The notes beneath the pieces were generated by a model. It was not told the origin of the DNA and made no database searches. It worked only from the letters and a program-made list of their open reading frames with translations. The translations under genes were made by a program, and so were the position numbers. DNA of 64,000 bases from Desulfosporosinus sp. Sb-LF (GTDB taxonomy: Bacteria; Bacillota; Desulfitobacteriia; Desulfitobacteriales; Desulfitobacteriaceae). Shown here one piece after another: positions 32,009 through 41,146 of this stretch (positions within the stretch are counted from its first letter, which is position 1; each line of letters opens with the position of its first letter). The stretch spans positions 1 to 64,000 of the forward strand of contig NZ_SPQR01000008.1 in the NCBI RefSeq assembly GCF_004766055.1. Reading direction: 5' to 3'.

Positions 32009-34687
32009 GTGGATTTTTTTCAGAAAGAGGCCAATGAAGTTATTGCGGAATTAACTAGCAACGAAGAGATGGGATTAGCTACCTCTGAAGTTGAAGCCAG
32101 AACCCTTCGCTATGGGAAAAACAGCTTTACCCCCAAAGAAAAAGAAAGCATTTTAGTAAAGATATTCGACAACTTAAAAGAACCTCTGATTGTCATTCTT
32201 TTGATTTCTGGGTTGATATCATTGGCAATGGGTCATATTCCAGATGGCATCGGGATTTTTGTGGCTGTCTTAATTGCCACATCGATTGCTGTTATTCAAG
32301 AGGGTAAGTCGGATAAAGCCTTTGAAGCATTATCAAAGTTAAGTGATGATGTTCAGGTTAAAGTGGTGAGAGATCGCCAAATTGTTTATGTAGCACAAAG
32401 CGACCTGACACTGGGGGATATTATACATTTGGAAACGGGGGATAAGGTTCCTGCTGACGCGAGGATCGTGCATTCTTCCAATCTGGAGATTGACGAATCC
32501 ATGCTTACGGGAGAAGCTGAAGCTGTTTCCAAACGATCCAACAAAATCGAACGAGATGATTGCCCCTTGGCAGAACGAAAGAATATGCTTTACTCTGGAA
32601 CCATGGTAATTGAAGGAAGGGTCATAGCTATTGTAACTGGCATTGGCGATGCGACTGAAATGGGTAAAATAGCGAATGAACTCAAAGAAGAAACCACATC
32701 TCAAACCCCGCTTCAACAAAAGTTAGCTGATCTTGGCAAACGAATTTCTATTATTGGATCGATTGTGGCAGCTGGTATCTTTGTTTTCGAGTTGTTCAAC
32801 ATGTATAGGGCTGGCATTCTTGTCTTTAATAATCTCGGAGCGGCCCTTCCTGGGATAAAAGATGCCTTTATTACGTCCGTGGCGCTGATTGTTGCGGCTG
32901 TTCCAGAAGGATTGCCAACAATGGTTGCCATTACCTTAGCTTTCAATATGCAAAAAATGGCTAAGAACAATGCCTTAGTTCGCAAGCTTATTGCGTGTGA
33001 AACCATAGGCTCTGTGAATGTCATATGTTCTGATAAAACAGGAACGTTGACGGAAAACAGGATGACCGTTGTTGACGTTTGGTGTGATGGGAAGCTGGTT
33101 CCAGTCGATAAGTTGCACCGTGATGAAATGCTGGAGAATTTCTGTGTCAACTCGACAGCGGATATCTCGAAATATGACGATGGTTTCGAATTTCTTGGTA
33201 ATCCCACAGAATGCTCTCTGCTAGTCTGTGCGGAAAAGAACAAGATCAACTATCTTCATTACCGAAAAAAGGTTGGAGATCCTGTATGTGAATACAATTT
33301 TACTTCGGCAAGAAAAATGATGTCAACTGCTTATTCCATGGAGAAAGGCTATAGACTCTATACAAAGGGTTCTCCTGAAAAAGTGTTGAATATTTGTGAT
33401 CGGTTACTTTTCGAAGGATCGATTATTCCGATGACCCAGGAGCATAAGAATGCCATTGAAGAATCGATAACGAAGCTACAGGACAATGCCAGGCGAGTAC
33501 TTGCGTTTGCCTTCGATGATTTTAGTGCTGAGCCTCAATGGGAAGATATCTATAACGTGGAGAAAGGTCTTGTATTTACAGGGTTTGTAGGGATCGAAGA
33601 TCCTTTGCGAATGGATGTGAAAGAAGCTATTGATCAATGTCGACAAGCTGGTATTACGGTTAAAATTCTAACAGGGGACAACATTAATACAGCCAGAGCT
33701 ATTGCCAATCAACTCGGAATTGTTAAGAAGGACTCTTTAGTGCTCGAAGTTACGGATATCGATAGCATGAGTGACCAAGAGTTGAAGAGTAAACTCGATA
33801 GAATTGTGGTTATCGCACGGTCAAATCCTACTGCTAAAATGAGAGTTGTAAAACTCCTGAAGGAAAAAAATGATTCAGTGGTTGTAACGGGTGATGGTAT
33901 TAATGACGCACCTGCCTTGAAAGCAGCGGATGTCGGGGTTGCAATGGGGATTGCGGGAACTGAAGTATCCAAGGAAGCGGCAGATATTGTCCTATTAGAC
34001 GACTCCTTTTCTACGATTGTTAAAGCGATTAAGTGGGGAAGAGGAATTTATGAGAACTTCCAACGATTTATTCAGTTTCAGCTAACGGTGAACGTCGTAG
34101 CTTTTCTAACTGTTATACTAGCGGAAGTCATGGGGTACAAAATGCCCTTTACCACCTTACAATTGTTATGGGTCAACATTATCATGGACGGACCGCCGGC
34201 GTTAACGTTGGGGTTAGAACCACCGAGAGAGCATTTGCTTGACAAACAGCCCATTAAAAGAAATGCATCTATTGTTACGAAGGACATGCTATTTAAGATT
34301 GTTTCCAACGGTATGTTCATTGTTACAGCCTTGTTATTGATCATGAAAACTCAAGTTCTTGGAGGTACGGAAACACAACAATCAACGATCGTGTTCACTT
34401 CGTTTGTGCTGTTTCAGCTATGGAATGCGTTCAACAGTAGAGAGTTCGGAGTGACAAGTATATTTGCCAACATTCTAAAAAATAAGGCCATGGTTGGGAT
34501 CGTGTTTCTGACATTCCTAATTCAGGTCTTAGTCACACAGTTTGGAGGAAGCGTCTTCAAAACTGTTCCGCTTGAAGTAGCTTTGTGGCTTAAGATGATT
34601 GGATTCACGTTTAGTGTCGTGGTCTTTAGCGAAGTGATAAAGCTCGTAACGAGGGGTATTCGAGCAATCACTGCTGACGCTCAATAA
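32009..34687 (+). CDS. P-type Ca2+/Mn2+ ATPase
   Basis: 892 residues, type II P-ATPase. Motifs: N-terminal cation ATPase region, TGEAEAV, the membrane motif AAVPEGLPTM, the phosphorylation loop SDKTGTLTEN, TGDGINDAPALKAADVG and, in helix 6, NIIMDGPPALTLGLEP. The MDGPPA form is like secretory-pathway/PMR1 pumps, which carry Ca2+ and Mn2+. It exports the ion from the cytosol. GTG 32009 follows AAAGGAGG. The Mn2+ riboswitch upstream argues for Mn2+ as a main substrate. Confidence 0.93.
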   Translation: MDFFQKEANEVIAELTSNEEMGLATSEVEARTLRYGKNSFTPKEKESILVKIFDNLKEPLIVILLISGLISLAMGHIPDGIGIFVAVLIATSIAVIQEGKSDKAFEALSKLSDDVQVKVVRDRQIVYVAQSDLTLGDIIHLETGDKVPADARIVHSSNLEIDESMLTGEAEAVSKRSNKIERDDCPLAERKNMLYSGTMVIEGRVIAIVTGIGDATEMGKIANELKEETTSQTPLQQKLADLGKRISIIGSIVAAGIFVFELFNMYRAGILVFNNLGAALPGIKDAFITSVALIVAAVPEGLPTMVAITLAFNMQKMAKNNALVRKLIACETIGSVNVICSDKTGTLTENRMTVVDVWCDGKLVPVDKLHRDEMLENFCVNSTADISKYDDGFEFLGNPTECSLLVCAEKNKINYLHYRKKVGDPVCEYNFTSARKMMSTAYSMEKGYRLYTKGSPEKVLNICDRLLFEGSIIPMTQEHKNAIEESITKLQDNARRVLAFAFDDFSAEPQWEDIYNVEKGLVFTGFVGIEDPLRMDVKEAIDQCRQAGITVKILTGDNINTARAIANQLGIVKKDSLVLEVTDIDSMSDQELKSKLDRIVVIARSNPTAKMRVVKLLKEKNDSVVVTGDGINDAPALKAADVGVAMGIAGTEVSKEAADIVLLDDSFSTIVKAIKWGRGIYENFQRFIQFQLTVNVVAFLTVILAEVMGYKMPFTTLQLLWVNIIMDGPPALTLGLEPPREHLLDKQPIKRNASIVTKDMLFKIVSNGMFIVTALLLIMKTQVLGGTETQQSTIVFTSFVLFQLWNAFNSREFGVTSIFANILKNKAMVGIVFLTFLIQVLVTQFGGSVFKTVPLEVALWLKMIGFTFSVVVFSEVIKLVTRGIRAITADAQ

Positions 34688-34748
34688 CCGTGCACCAATC
34701 CGAAACAACCCAAGAAGTAGTACCAAAGTTAGTGCGATAAATTAAAAC

Positions 34749-34788
34749 GCTGGTAGAGAAGTTTGACATTCTCTTACCAGCGCATTTT
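34749..34788 (+). terminator. Rho-independent terminator
   Basis: CGCTGGTA..AGAA (34749-34761) pairs with TTCT..TACCAGCG (34769-34782), followed by CATTTT. Confidence 0.75.
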
Positions 34789-34994
34789 ATGTTAAGTAAT
34801 TTTGACTCGGGCATAAAATGATACAAGGCGTTACAGAAGCATAACTCTTGGGCACCGGAGGGTATTTCTTAACTTGATCTCTATGAAATAGTGGAAATAT
34901 TTTGCATGTTGGCAAAGCAGCCCTTGTACGTTATAGTTTAGGCAAGAGAGTATTCTCAACGTTCAAATTTTGATACTCGACTCGTGGAGGGTTT
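34789..34994. other. Promoter region of the polyferredoxin fusion gene
   Basis: No gene. TGGAGGG before 34995 is the SD. I see no clear FNR, Rex or sigma-54 (-24/-12) site. Confidence 0.4.
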
Positions 34995-37418
34995 ATGAAT
35001 GACGATAAAGTTTACAGTTTATCAAACGTAGAATTTCTAGCGGATTTAACAGCCGCGGAATTAACAGAACTCGCCAGTGATTTTGAATGGGAAAAGTATG
35101 ATAAGGGCTCAGAAATCATTCGGCAGGGTCAAGAACAACATTTCTTTTATATCCTAATTAAAGGCAAGGCTGACGTTACGGTTGCAAAAGAAGGGCGTTC
35201 GTGGCTTCTCAATTCTTTGGGTCCTGGAGCTACCTTTGGCGAATTTTCGTTACTCACCAGTAAATCTGCTAAAAAAACCATTGTTTGCCAAGAAGAATGC
35301 TGGGTATTAGCACTGGAAGCCGAAAGCTTTGCACGCATGCTCTTACGATGGCCGAAACTATACCTTACGTTTATTGGAAAGTTGACTGGGGAGCTGAATG
35401 AGGCAAATCTGATATTATCAGAAGCTAAATATAAGGAAATTTTGCGGTCTACTCTACAACTAACCCAGTATAAGGATAAATTTTATGGGCTGTGGGGAGG
35501 TTTGCGCACGACGAAAGAAGTCGAACGTAAACTGGAGGAACTTGCTCACCCGGAGGGACACCTGCTTTTAACGGGGGAAAGAGGTACCGGTCGCCAAATG
35601 ATGGCTTGGTACGTACATCAACGCCAATCAGGCAAATCTGCTCCTTTTGTTGTTGTAGAAGGACAACGTTTCGATCAACAGTGGCGGGATTTAATCAAGG
35701 AGTCCGTGGATACCAAGGACTCCTCAGTTTTGTATAACTCTAATCTCTTCGATATAGCTGAGGGTGGAACGTTGTTCATACGGGAAATAAACCTTATCTC
35801 TCCCCATACCCAGCATAAATTAGCCCAAGCCTTAAACCTTCAGAAAAACAAATGTTTTGTCATCGGAAGTTTACCGGCGGAACCTGACGATTTAGGGCGA
35901 ATTATCATTCCCGAACTCCGGGAATGTTTTGCCCATACTTACGAAATTACACCCTTGCGTGAGCGTAAACGGGATATCCCAATCCTTGCGCAAGGATTTT
36001 TGGAGAAACTAGCTCAGAAGAACCATCGGAATGTTCCCACTCTGAATAAGGAAGCGACCCAGTTATTACTCTCTCATCATTACCAGCAAGGAAATGTTTC
36101 GGAGTTAATACAAGTCATCGAAAGGGCCTTCTATATTGCGGATCAGGATGTAATTGGGCTAGAACAGATCTTTTTTGGTCCAACATCAGAAAAAAGCGGC
36201 CATACGATTAACCTTCTAGCGTGGCCTAAGGTAGAAAAAGTATTAAAGAATGGAGCATTTATCGCGTGGACACGTCGGGTAACGATTGTTGGTTTTAGCG
36301 CACTTGTCTTGTTATTGCTTTTATCTCCCGAAATTGCAGTTAGAACCAAGATTTTCACTTTAGTTTGGGGTTTGTGGTGGCCGGCACTTGCTATTATTTC
36401 TCCTTTCTTAGGAAGACTGTGGTGTACGGTCTGTCCGTTTTCTTCGATTATGGATTTTGTGCAAAAAAGGTTTCATAAGAACCGCCCAATTCCGAAGTTT
36501 ATTATGAAATACGATTTTCTCATAATTAGTTTTCTGTTTCTCCTGATTTTTTGGATAGAAGTGTTTACTAACATGCGTTCCAGTCCCAGCTATACGGTTA
36601 TTTTATTAATTTCTATTCAGGTCACTGCGATTTTAGTTGGCATTACCTATCCCCGACATACTTGGTGTCGGCACTTTTGCCCTTTGGGGGGATTTATTGG
36701 GACTGCCTCTATAGGTTCGATGCTGGAGGTCCGAGCGGATGCTACCGTTTGCCTGAATAAGTGCACGACCTTTGACTGCTATGTCGGCAAAGGGAATGTC
36801 CCAGGCTGTCCAATGTCTCAACATCTGCCATACTTAGATAATAATTTAGATTGTAAATTATGCTTCAACTGTGTGCGGAATTGTCCGAATGGTTCTGTGC
36901 AAGTTAATTTAAGGTTCGCTGGGCGAGAGGTATGGCATTTGGTCCGAGTTAACCAGGGATATGCCTTCTTTATCGGGGTGATGTTGGCCATTTTAATTCC
37001 TCTTAACTACTTCGAACCGCTCCAAGGAATTTGGCCTTCCACTGTTTGGAAACTATGGTTTAGTCTTTTTTATTGGGCCTCTGCCTTACTTGGGGGAACG
37101 CTCGCTTGGTTGATCGCTAAACCCTTTAAAACAAAAGCCGCTTCACTACGGGTCAAGTTAATTTTTGCATTAACTCCGTTAGTCCTTGCAGGACATATTA
37201 TGTATCAAGTGGCGTTTATCCCTGGTGTTCATTCCCTCTTTCTTGGAATAGGTTACGTAACGTCGTCTGGTCTTCTATCCTTGAATATTCCCTTCACATC
37301 TATGGCTAAAGGAATTGCCGCTGCGTTCGGTTTGGTGTTAACCGGGATAACTGTGGCTATCGTTTTGCTCCGCACGAAGAAGAAACGTGCGACTCGCCTG
37401 AAGTTGGAAAGAGCTTGA
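34995..37418 (+). CDS. cNMP-type sensor / degenerate AAA+ / membrane polyferredoxin fusion
   Basis: 807 residues in three parts. Residues 10-125 are a CRP/FNR-type cyclic-nucleotide-binding fold (GSEIIRQGQEQHFFYILIKG, GATFGEFSLL). Residues 170-395 follow the sigma-54 activator AAA+ pattern, but the ATP site is damaged: Walker A is GERGTGR (194-200, Arg for Lys), the GAFTGA loop is missing, and Walker B is GGTLFIREI (257-265, Arg for Asp). ITPLRERKRDIP is kept. No Fis-type HTH follows. Instead residues 428-795 are a multi-helix membrane unit with iron-sulfur motifs of the NapH/NosR kind: CTVCP (477), CRHFCP (558), C586/C590/C595/C605 and CKLCFNCVRNCP (620-630). It is probably a ligand-gated membrane electron-transfer protein. 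No DNA binding is expected. Function not established. Confidence 0.85.
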   Translation: MNDDKVYSLSNVEFLADLTAAELTELASDFEWEKYDKGSEIIRQGQEQHFFYILIKGKADVTVAKEGRSWLLNSLGPGATFGEFSLLTSKSAKKTIVCQEECWVLALEAESFARMLLRWPKLYLTFIGKLTGELNEANLILSEAKYKEILRSTLQLTQYKDKFYGLWGGLRTTKEVERKLEELAHPEGHLLLTGERGTGRQMMAWYVHQRQSGKSAPFVVVEGQRFDQQWRDLIKESVDTKDSSVLYNSNLFDIAEGGTLFIREINLISPHTQHKLAQALNLQKNKCFVIGSLPAEPDDLGRIIIPELRECFAHTYEITPLRERKRDIPILAQGFLEKLAQKNHRNVPTLNKEATQLLLSHHYQQGNVSELIQVIERAFYIADQDVIGLEQIFFGPTSEKSGHTINLLAWPKVEKVLKNGAFIAWTRRVTIVGFSALVLLLLLSPEIAVRTKIFTLVWGLWWPALAIISPFLGRLWCTVCPFSSIMDFVQKRFHKNRPIPKFIMKYDFLIISFLFLLIFWIEVFTNMRSSPSYTVILLISIQVTAILVGITYPRHTWCRHFCPLGGFIGTASIGSMLEVRADATVCLNKCTTFDCYVGKGNVPGCPMSQHLPYLDNNLDCKLCFNCVRNCPNGSVQVNLRFAGREVWHLVRVNQGYAFFIGVMLAILIPLNYFEPLQGIWPSTVWKLWFSLFYWASALLGGTLAWLIAKPFKTKAASLRVKLIFALTPLVLAGHIMYQVAFIPGVHSLFLGIGYVTSSGLLSLNIPFTSMAKGIAAAFGLVLTGITVAIVLLRTKKKRATRLKLERA

Positions 37419-37458
37419 CGGTATGCACCGCGAAATCTTTTGTAGTTTTTAGGGCAAT

Positions 37459-37494
37459 GCAGGGCGCACAAGAATAGAATCTTGTGCGCCCTGC
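37459..37494. terminator. Perfect 15-bp hairpin between convergent genes
   Basis: GCAGGGCGCACAAGA pairs exactly with TCTTGTGCGCCCTGC around ATAGAA. No T run on the + side; probably ends both convergent transcripts. Confidence 0.7.
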
Positions 37495-37524
37495 CTGAAA
37501 ATAGCTAATAATGAGGTGGACTTA

Positions 37525-37872
37525 TTATAGTTTAACTGTTTCTACTGGAACTGGACCGGCAATTCCTACAAATATGAAGCGATCTTTTCCAGTGTTACGC
37601 ATGCCGTGAGTTTGTCCAGCTTCGGCAAGAATCGCCATTCCCTTTTTGATTTCCACTTCTTGGTCATTCCCTGCAAAGTAGAGACCTGACTCCCCTTCTA
37701 GGCAAATCCATACATCGTCTGCATTGGGATGTTGATGCAGGAATACTTCTTGACCAGGTTCTAAACACCACATAGCACCTAAGGTCTTATCTGTTTGGTA
37801 TACCATTACTTTTTGTGGAACGTTCACATCAAACTGTGCTAATTCATCGAGCTTAAAAATTCTGTCTGTCAC
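37525..37872 (-). CDS. Cupin-domain protein
   Basis: 115 residues, one cupin barrel. Metal-binding residues of motif 1 are in HQHPNADDVWICLEG and of motif 2 in AEAGQTHGMRN. The start is GTG 37872 with an SD-like AAGGGTGG. The family covers dioxygenases, isomerases and storage proteins; the substrate is unknown. It is monocistronic. Confidence 0.85.
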   Translation of the reverse strand: MTDRIFKLDELAQFDVNVPQKVMVYQTDKTLGAMWCLEPGQEVFLHQHPNADDVWICLEGESGLYFAGNDQEVEIKKGMAILAEAGQTHGMRNTGKDRFIFVGIAGPVPVETVKL

Positions 37873-38119
37873 AGTTAATCCACCCTTCTTTTAATTTTAA
37901 ATTAGTAGGTTGAGAGTTTTTAAAATACACGAATCTCTTTGAATTTATCAAATTCTTAAGGAATTAGCAACTTTAAAACGAAAAAACATAAGTACATTAA
38001 TTGTTAACAAAAACTATGCCGATTCCTAAGTATAACAGACCTAGAATACGCGGCGAACTGTTCAAGCTTAACGACATAGCTTTTATATGGTAAGATAGTG
38101 GAAAAAGGAGACTTGTGTA
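37873..38119. other. Divergent promoter region, cupin and mscL
   Basis: AT-rich, no gene seen. The divergent genes share this segment; no clear operator is recognised. Confidence 0.4.
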
Positions 38120-38542
38120 ATGAGTTTTATGAAGGAATTTAAGGAATTTGCAACAAGAGGAAATGTGATGGATCTGGCAGTAGGTATCATCATCGGTGGT
38201 GCTTTTGGAAAAATTGTTTCTTCTCTTGTAGCGGATATAATTATGCCTCCAATTGGTCTTATTGTAGGAGGAATTAGATTCACGGATCTTAAACTTTGGC
38301 TTAAAGATGCCGTAGTAGATGGATCAGGAAAGGTAGTTAAAGAGGCTGTTACCTTAAATATTGGTAATTTTATTCAGAGCGTTTTTGACTTTTTAATTAT
38401 TGCGGGTGCGATTTTCTTGATTGTGAAGGCCATGAATAGTTTAAATAGGAAGAAACCAAAAGAACCCGATGCTCCACCTGTCACTAATGTGGAAGTTCAG
38501 CTGCTTACGGAGATCAGAGATCTTCTTAAGAAGGATAATTAA
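38120..38542 (+). CDS. mscL: Large-conductance mechanosensitive channel MscL
   Basis: 140 residues, two membrane helices. [24 protein letters not shown] is the N-terminal helix and gate of MscL. The second helix contains [18 protein letters not shown], and the charged tail ends [15 protein letters not shown]. It is an emergency pore that opens under membrane tension. SD AAAAAGGAG precedes ATG 38120. Confidence 0.96.
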   Translation: MSFMKEFKEFATRGNVMDLAVGIIIGGAFGKIVSSLVADIIMPPIGLIVGGIRFTDLKLWLKDAVVDGSGKVVKEAVTLNIGNFIQSVFDFLIIAGAIFLIVKAMNSLNRKKPKEPDAPPVTNVEVQLLTEIRDLLKKDN

Positions 38543-38660
38543 TTTATCTATTCCGCGAACAGGAAGAACATGCTATCATTTTGCGGATCACTTTATACGG
38601 TCGTACATAGAAGATTCAAAGTTAGTGAATGTGGAATGAATATATTAAGGAGTTTTACGA

Positions 38661-38855
38661 ATGAAGGGTCAGTCTAGGAAAGATATTTATGCAGGAATCA
38701 CAGTAGATATTGTTTTGAAAGCCGATCAAAGAACTGGGAAATTGACGAGAGGAGTTGTCAAAGATATTTTGACAAACTCGCAGAATCATTCGAGAGGAAT
38801 TAAAGTCCGGCTTGTCGATGGACAAGTCGGAAGAGTTCAAGAGATTATAAACTAG
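38661..38855 (+). CDS. ywbE: YwbE family protein, 64 aa
   Basis: YwbE family by its pattern: RKDIYAGITVDIVLKADQRTGKLTRG and GIKVRLVDGQVGRVQEI. It is a small all-beta fold of unknown role. SD AAGGAG precedes ATG 38661. Its last 11 bases overlap the convergent end of the RluA gene. Confidence 0.9.
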   Translation: MKGQSRKDIYAGITVDIVLKADQRTGKLTRGVVKDILTNSQNHSRGIKVRLVDGQVGRVQEIIN

Positions 38856-39762
38856 TAGCACCTTGTTTTAACTTGGTAATTAATTCCCTAAGATCCTTAG
38901 GAAAGGGTGCTCGTATAACCAAGGGAAGACCAGTTACAGGATGTAGGAAAGCATAAACCGAGGAGTGTAGGGCTTGGCGGCTAAGAAGCGTGGTATCTCC
39001 TCCATAAAGATCATCCCCGAGCAAGGGGTATCCAAAGTTTTCGCAGTGTACGCGGATTTGGTGGGTACGTCCTGTTTCAAGGATAAATTCAAGAAACGTT
39101 GCGTTGGGATAGCGATGGAGAACACGGAAATGTGTCCGAGCTGGCATTCCGTCGGGTTGGACTTGGCGTTTGATAAAACTATCTGGGGCAAATCCAATGG
39201 GGTCGTCGATAATACCTTCTTGATCGCTTACAACTCCTTCAACGAATCCGAAGTACCGTTTGACGATGTGTCCGCGCTCCAATTGCCAAGCGAGTTGTTG
39301 ATGGGCAAACTGATTTTTAGCGATGATGACGACTCCAGAGGTATTCCGGTCAATCCGGTGAATAGGACGATACAGGCGATGTTCTCCGTTGCGTTCCCAA
39401 TATCCGATGACGGCATTGCCTAGAGTATTCGTGAGATAACGATGTGTTGGATGAACGACTTGACCCACCGGTTTACTTACAGCTAATAGGTATTCGTCTT
39501 CATAGAGAATGTCGAGAGGAAGATCTTCTCCAACAATGTTAGCTTCTTCATCTGAAAAGAGCTGAATGGATAACGTTTCTCCTTCCTTACCTCGTGTAGT
39601 TAAATAAGTGAACTTTCCATTAACCCAAACGCGTTCTCCTTGTTTTAAACGTTGTAATAATTTGAGCGAGAAATGAAATTTGTGAAGTAGGATAGACAGA
39701 TATTTCTGACCTGAGTCCTCCGATTGTAGACAGTATTCCCAGAGATTAGGCTGTGTGTTCAT
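38845..39762 (-). CDS. RluA-family rRNA/tRNA pseudouridine synthase
   Basis: 305 residues. The catalytic motif is HRIDRNTSG (aspartate nucleophile in RID). YRPIHR, LETGRTHQIRVHCENFGYPLLGDDLYG are typical. The N-terminal part resembles an S4-like segment (LLQRLKQGERVWVNGK). It converts specific uridines to pseudouridine in rRNA or tRNA. ATG 39762 follows AGGAGG. Which RluA paralogue is not decided by sequence alone. Confidence 0.92.
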   Translation of the reverse strand: MNTQPNLWEYCLQSEDSGQKYLSILLHKFHFSLKLLQRLKQGERVWVNGKFTYLTTRGKEGETLSIQLFSDEEANIVGEDLPLDILYEDEYLLAVSKPVGQVVHPTHRYLTNTLGNAVIGYWERNGEHRLYRPIHRIDRNTSGVVIIAKNQFAHQQLAWQLERGHIVKRYFGFVEGVVSDQEGIIDDPIGFAPDSFIKRQVQPDGMPARTHFRVLHRYPNATFLEFILETGRTHQIRVHCENFGYPLLGDDLYGGDTTLLSRQALHSSVYAFLHPVTGLPLVIRAPFPKDLRELITKLKQGATSL

Positions 39763-39890
39763 GAATTCCTCCTAGTGATGCAATGATAGAGCACTCATAA
39801 AATCATAGTAAAAACGGCAGATTATATTTTAGAAAGAGAATCTATAATAAGTCATTTTATTTAGAGAGAAAATCGTAAGGGGGCCCTAAA

Positions 39891-41009
39891 GTGAAAGATA
39901 ATCGTATTGAAAAACTCGCTAACTCTTTAATCAATTACTCGCTTGCCATTCAGGCCGGGGAGAAAATTCTCATTGAAGTGATAGGACCAGAAATTCCACT
40001 TGCCCAGGCACTTGTTCGTTATACCTATCAGGCAGGTGGTTTGCCGTTTTTGTCTACTATCAATCATACCCTACTACGCGAAGTATTAAAAGAATTCTCA
40101 GTGGAGCAGGCGGAGGCCATGACTCGTTGGGATCTGGCGCGGATGAAAGAGATGCAGGCCTATATTGGAATTCGAGCAGGAGATAATGTTAATGAGTGGG
40201 CTGACGTTCCAAGTGAAAACATGAAGATTTATGCGTCCCACTATCAAAAACCAGTGCATTCGGAGCAACGGGTTGCGCATACTCGTTGGTGTGTGTTGAG
40301 ATATCCCAATGCGGCTATGGCTCAGTTAGCAAATACAAGTATTGAAGGATTTGAAGACTTTTACTTTGATGTATGCAACTTGGATTATTCTAAGATGTCG
40401 CTGGCCATGGATCCGCTGAAAGAGCTGATGGAGAAGACAGATCGTGTGCGTATTGTTGGACCAGGCACTGACTTGCAATTCTCGATCAAAGGAATGCCAG
40501 CCATCAAGTGTGACGGGCATCTCAATATACCAGATGGGGAGGTATTCAGTGCACCCCTGAAGGAATCGGTCAATGGACAAATTAGTTATAACACACCGTC
40601 ACTTTACCAAGGATTTACCTATGATAATATCGTATTAGAATTCAAGGATGGAAAGATTGTCAAAGCGACTGCCAACGATACAGAACGTATCGAGTCAGTC
40701 TTTAATACGGATGAGGGAGCACGCTATGTAGGGGAATTTGCGATTGGGGTTAATCCTTTTATTCAGACTCCTATGAAAGATACCCTTTTTGATGAAAAGA
40801 TTGATGGAAGTTTCCACTTTACCCCAGGATCTTGTTATGATGATTGTTATAATGGTAATAAATCAGCGATCCACTGGGATTTGGTGTGTATTCAAAGATC
40901 AGACTATGGCGGTGGTGAGATTTACTTCGATGATACGCTGATTCGGAAAGATGGACGCTTTGTCTTGCCAGAACTTGAGGCTTTGAATCCAGAGAATCTG
41001 AAGTCTTGA
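39891..41009 (+). CDS. ampS: M29-family aminopeptidase
   Basis: 372 residues, similar to AmpS/AmpT metallo-aminopeptidases. Typical are RIVGPGTDLQFSIKGMPAIKCDGHLNIPDGEVFSAP, EFAIGVNPFI, FHFTPGSCYDD and KSAIHWDLV, which hold the paired metal ligands. Start GTG 39891 lies behind GGGGGCC, a weak SD, so the start is a little uncertain. Confidence 0.92.
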   Translation: MKDNRIEKLANSLINYSLAIQAGEKILIEVIGPEIPLAQALVRYTYQAGGLPFLSTINHTLLREVLKEFSVEQAEAMTRWDLARMKEMQAYIGIRAGDNVNEWADVPSENMKIYASHYQKPVHSEQRVAHTRWCVLRYPNAAMAQLANTSIEGFEDFYFDVCNLDYSKMSLAMDPLKELMEKTDRVRIVGPGTDLQFSIKGMPAIKCDGHLNIPDGEVFSAPLKESVNGQISYNTPSLYQGFTYDNIVLEFKDGKIVKATANDTERIESVFNTDEGARYVGEFAIGVNPFIQTPMKDTLFDEKIDGSFHFTPGSCYDDCYNGNKSAIHWDLVCIQRSDYGGGEIYFDDTLIRKDGRFVLPELEALNPENLKS

Positions 41010-41146
41010 GAGAGTCATATGCCATCCTTGGGCATTCGACACTAGGAACCCTGTGCAGTTCATGAGAAATAAAGATACCGCTAATGTGCTCTCTTTGCAA
41101 TAGTTGCCTTTGCAGAGAAATGGTTCTTTGAAAGAACGTAAGCTAG

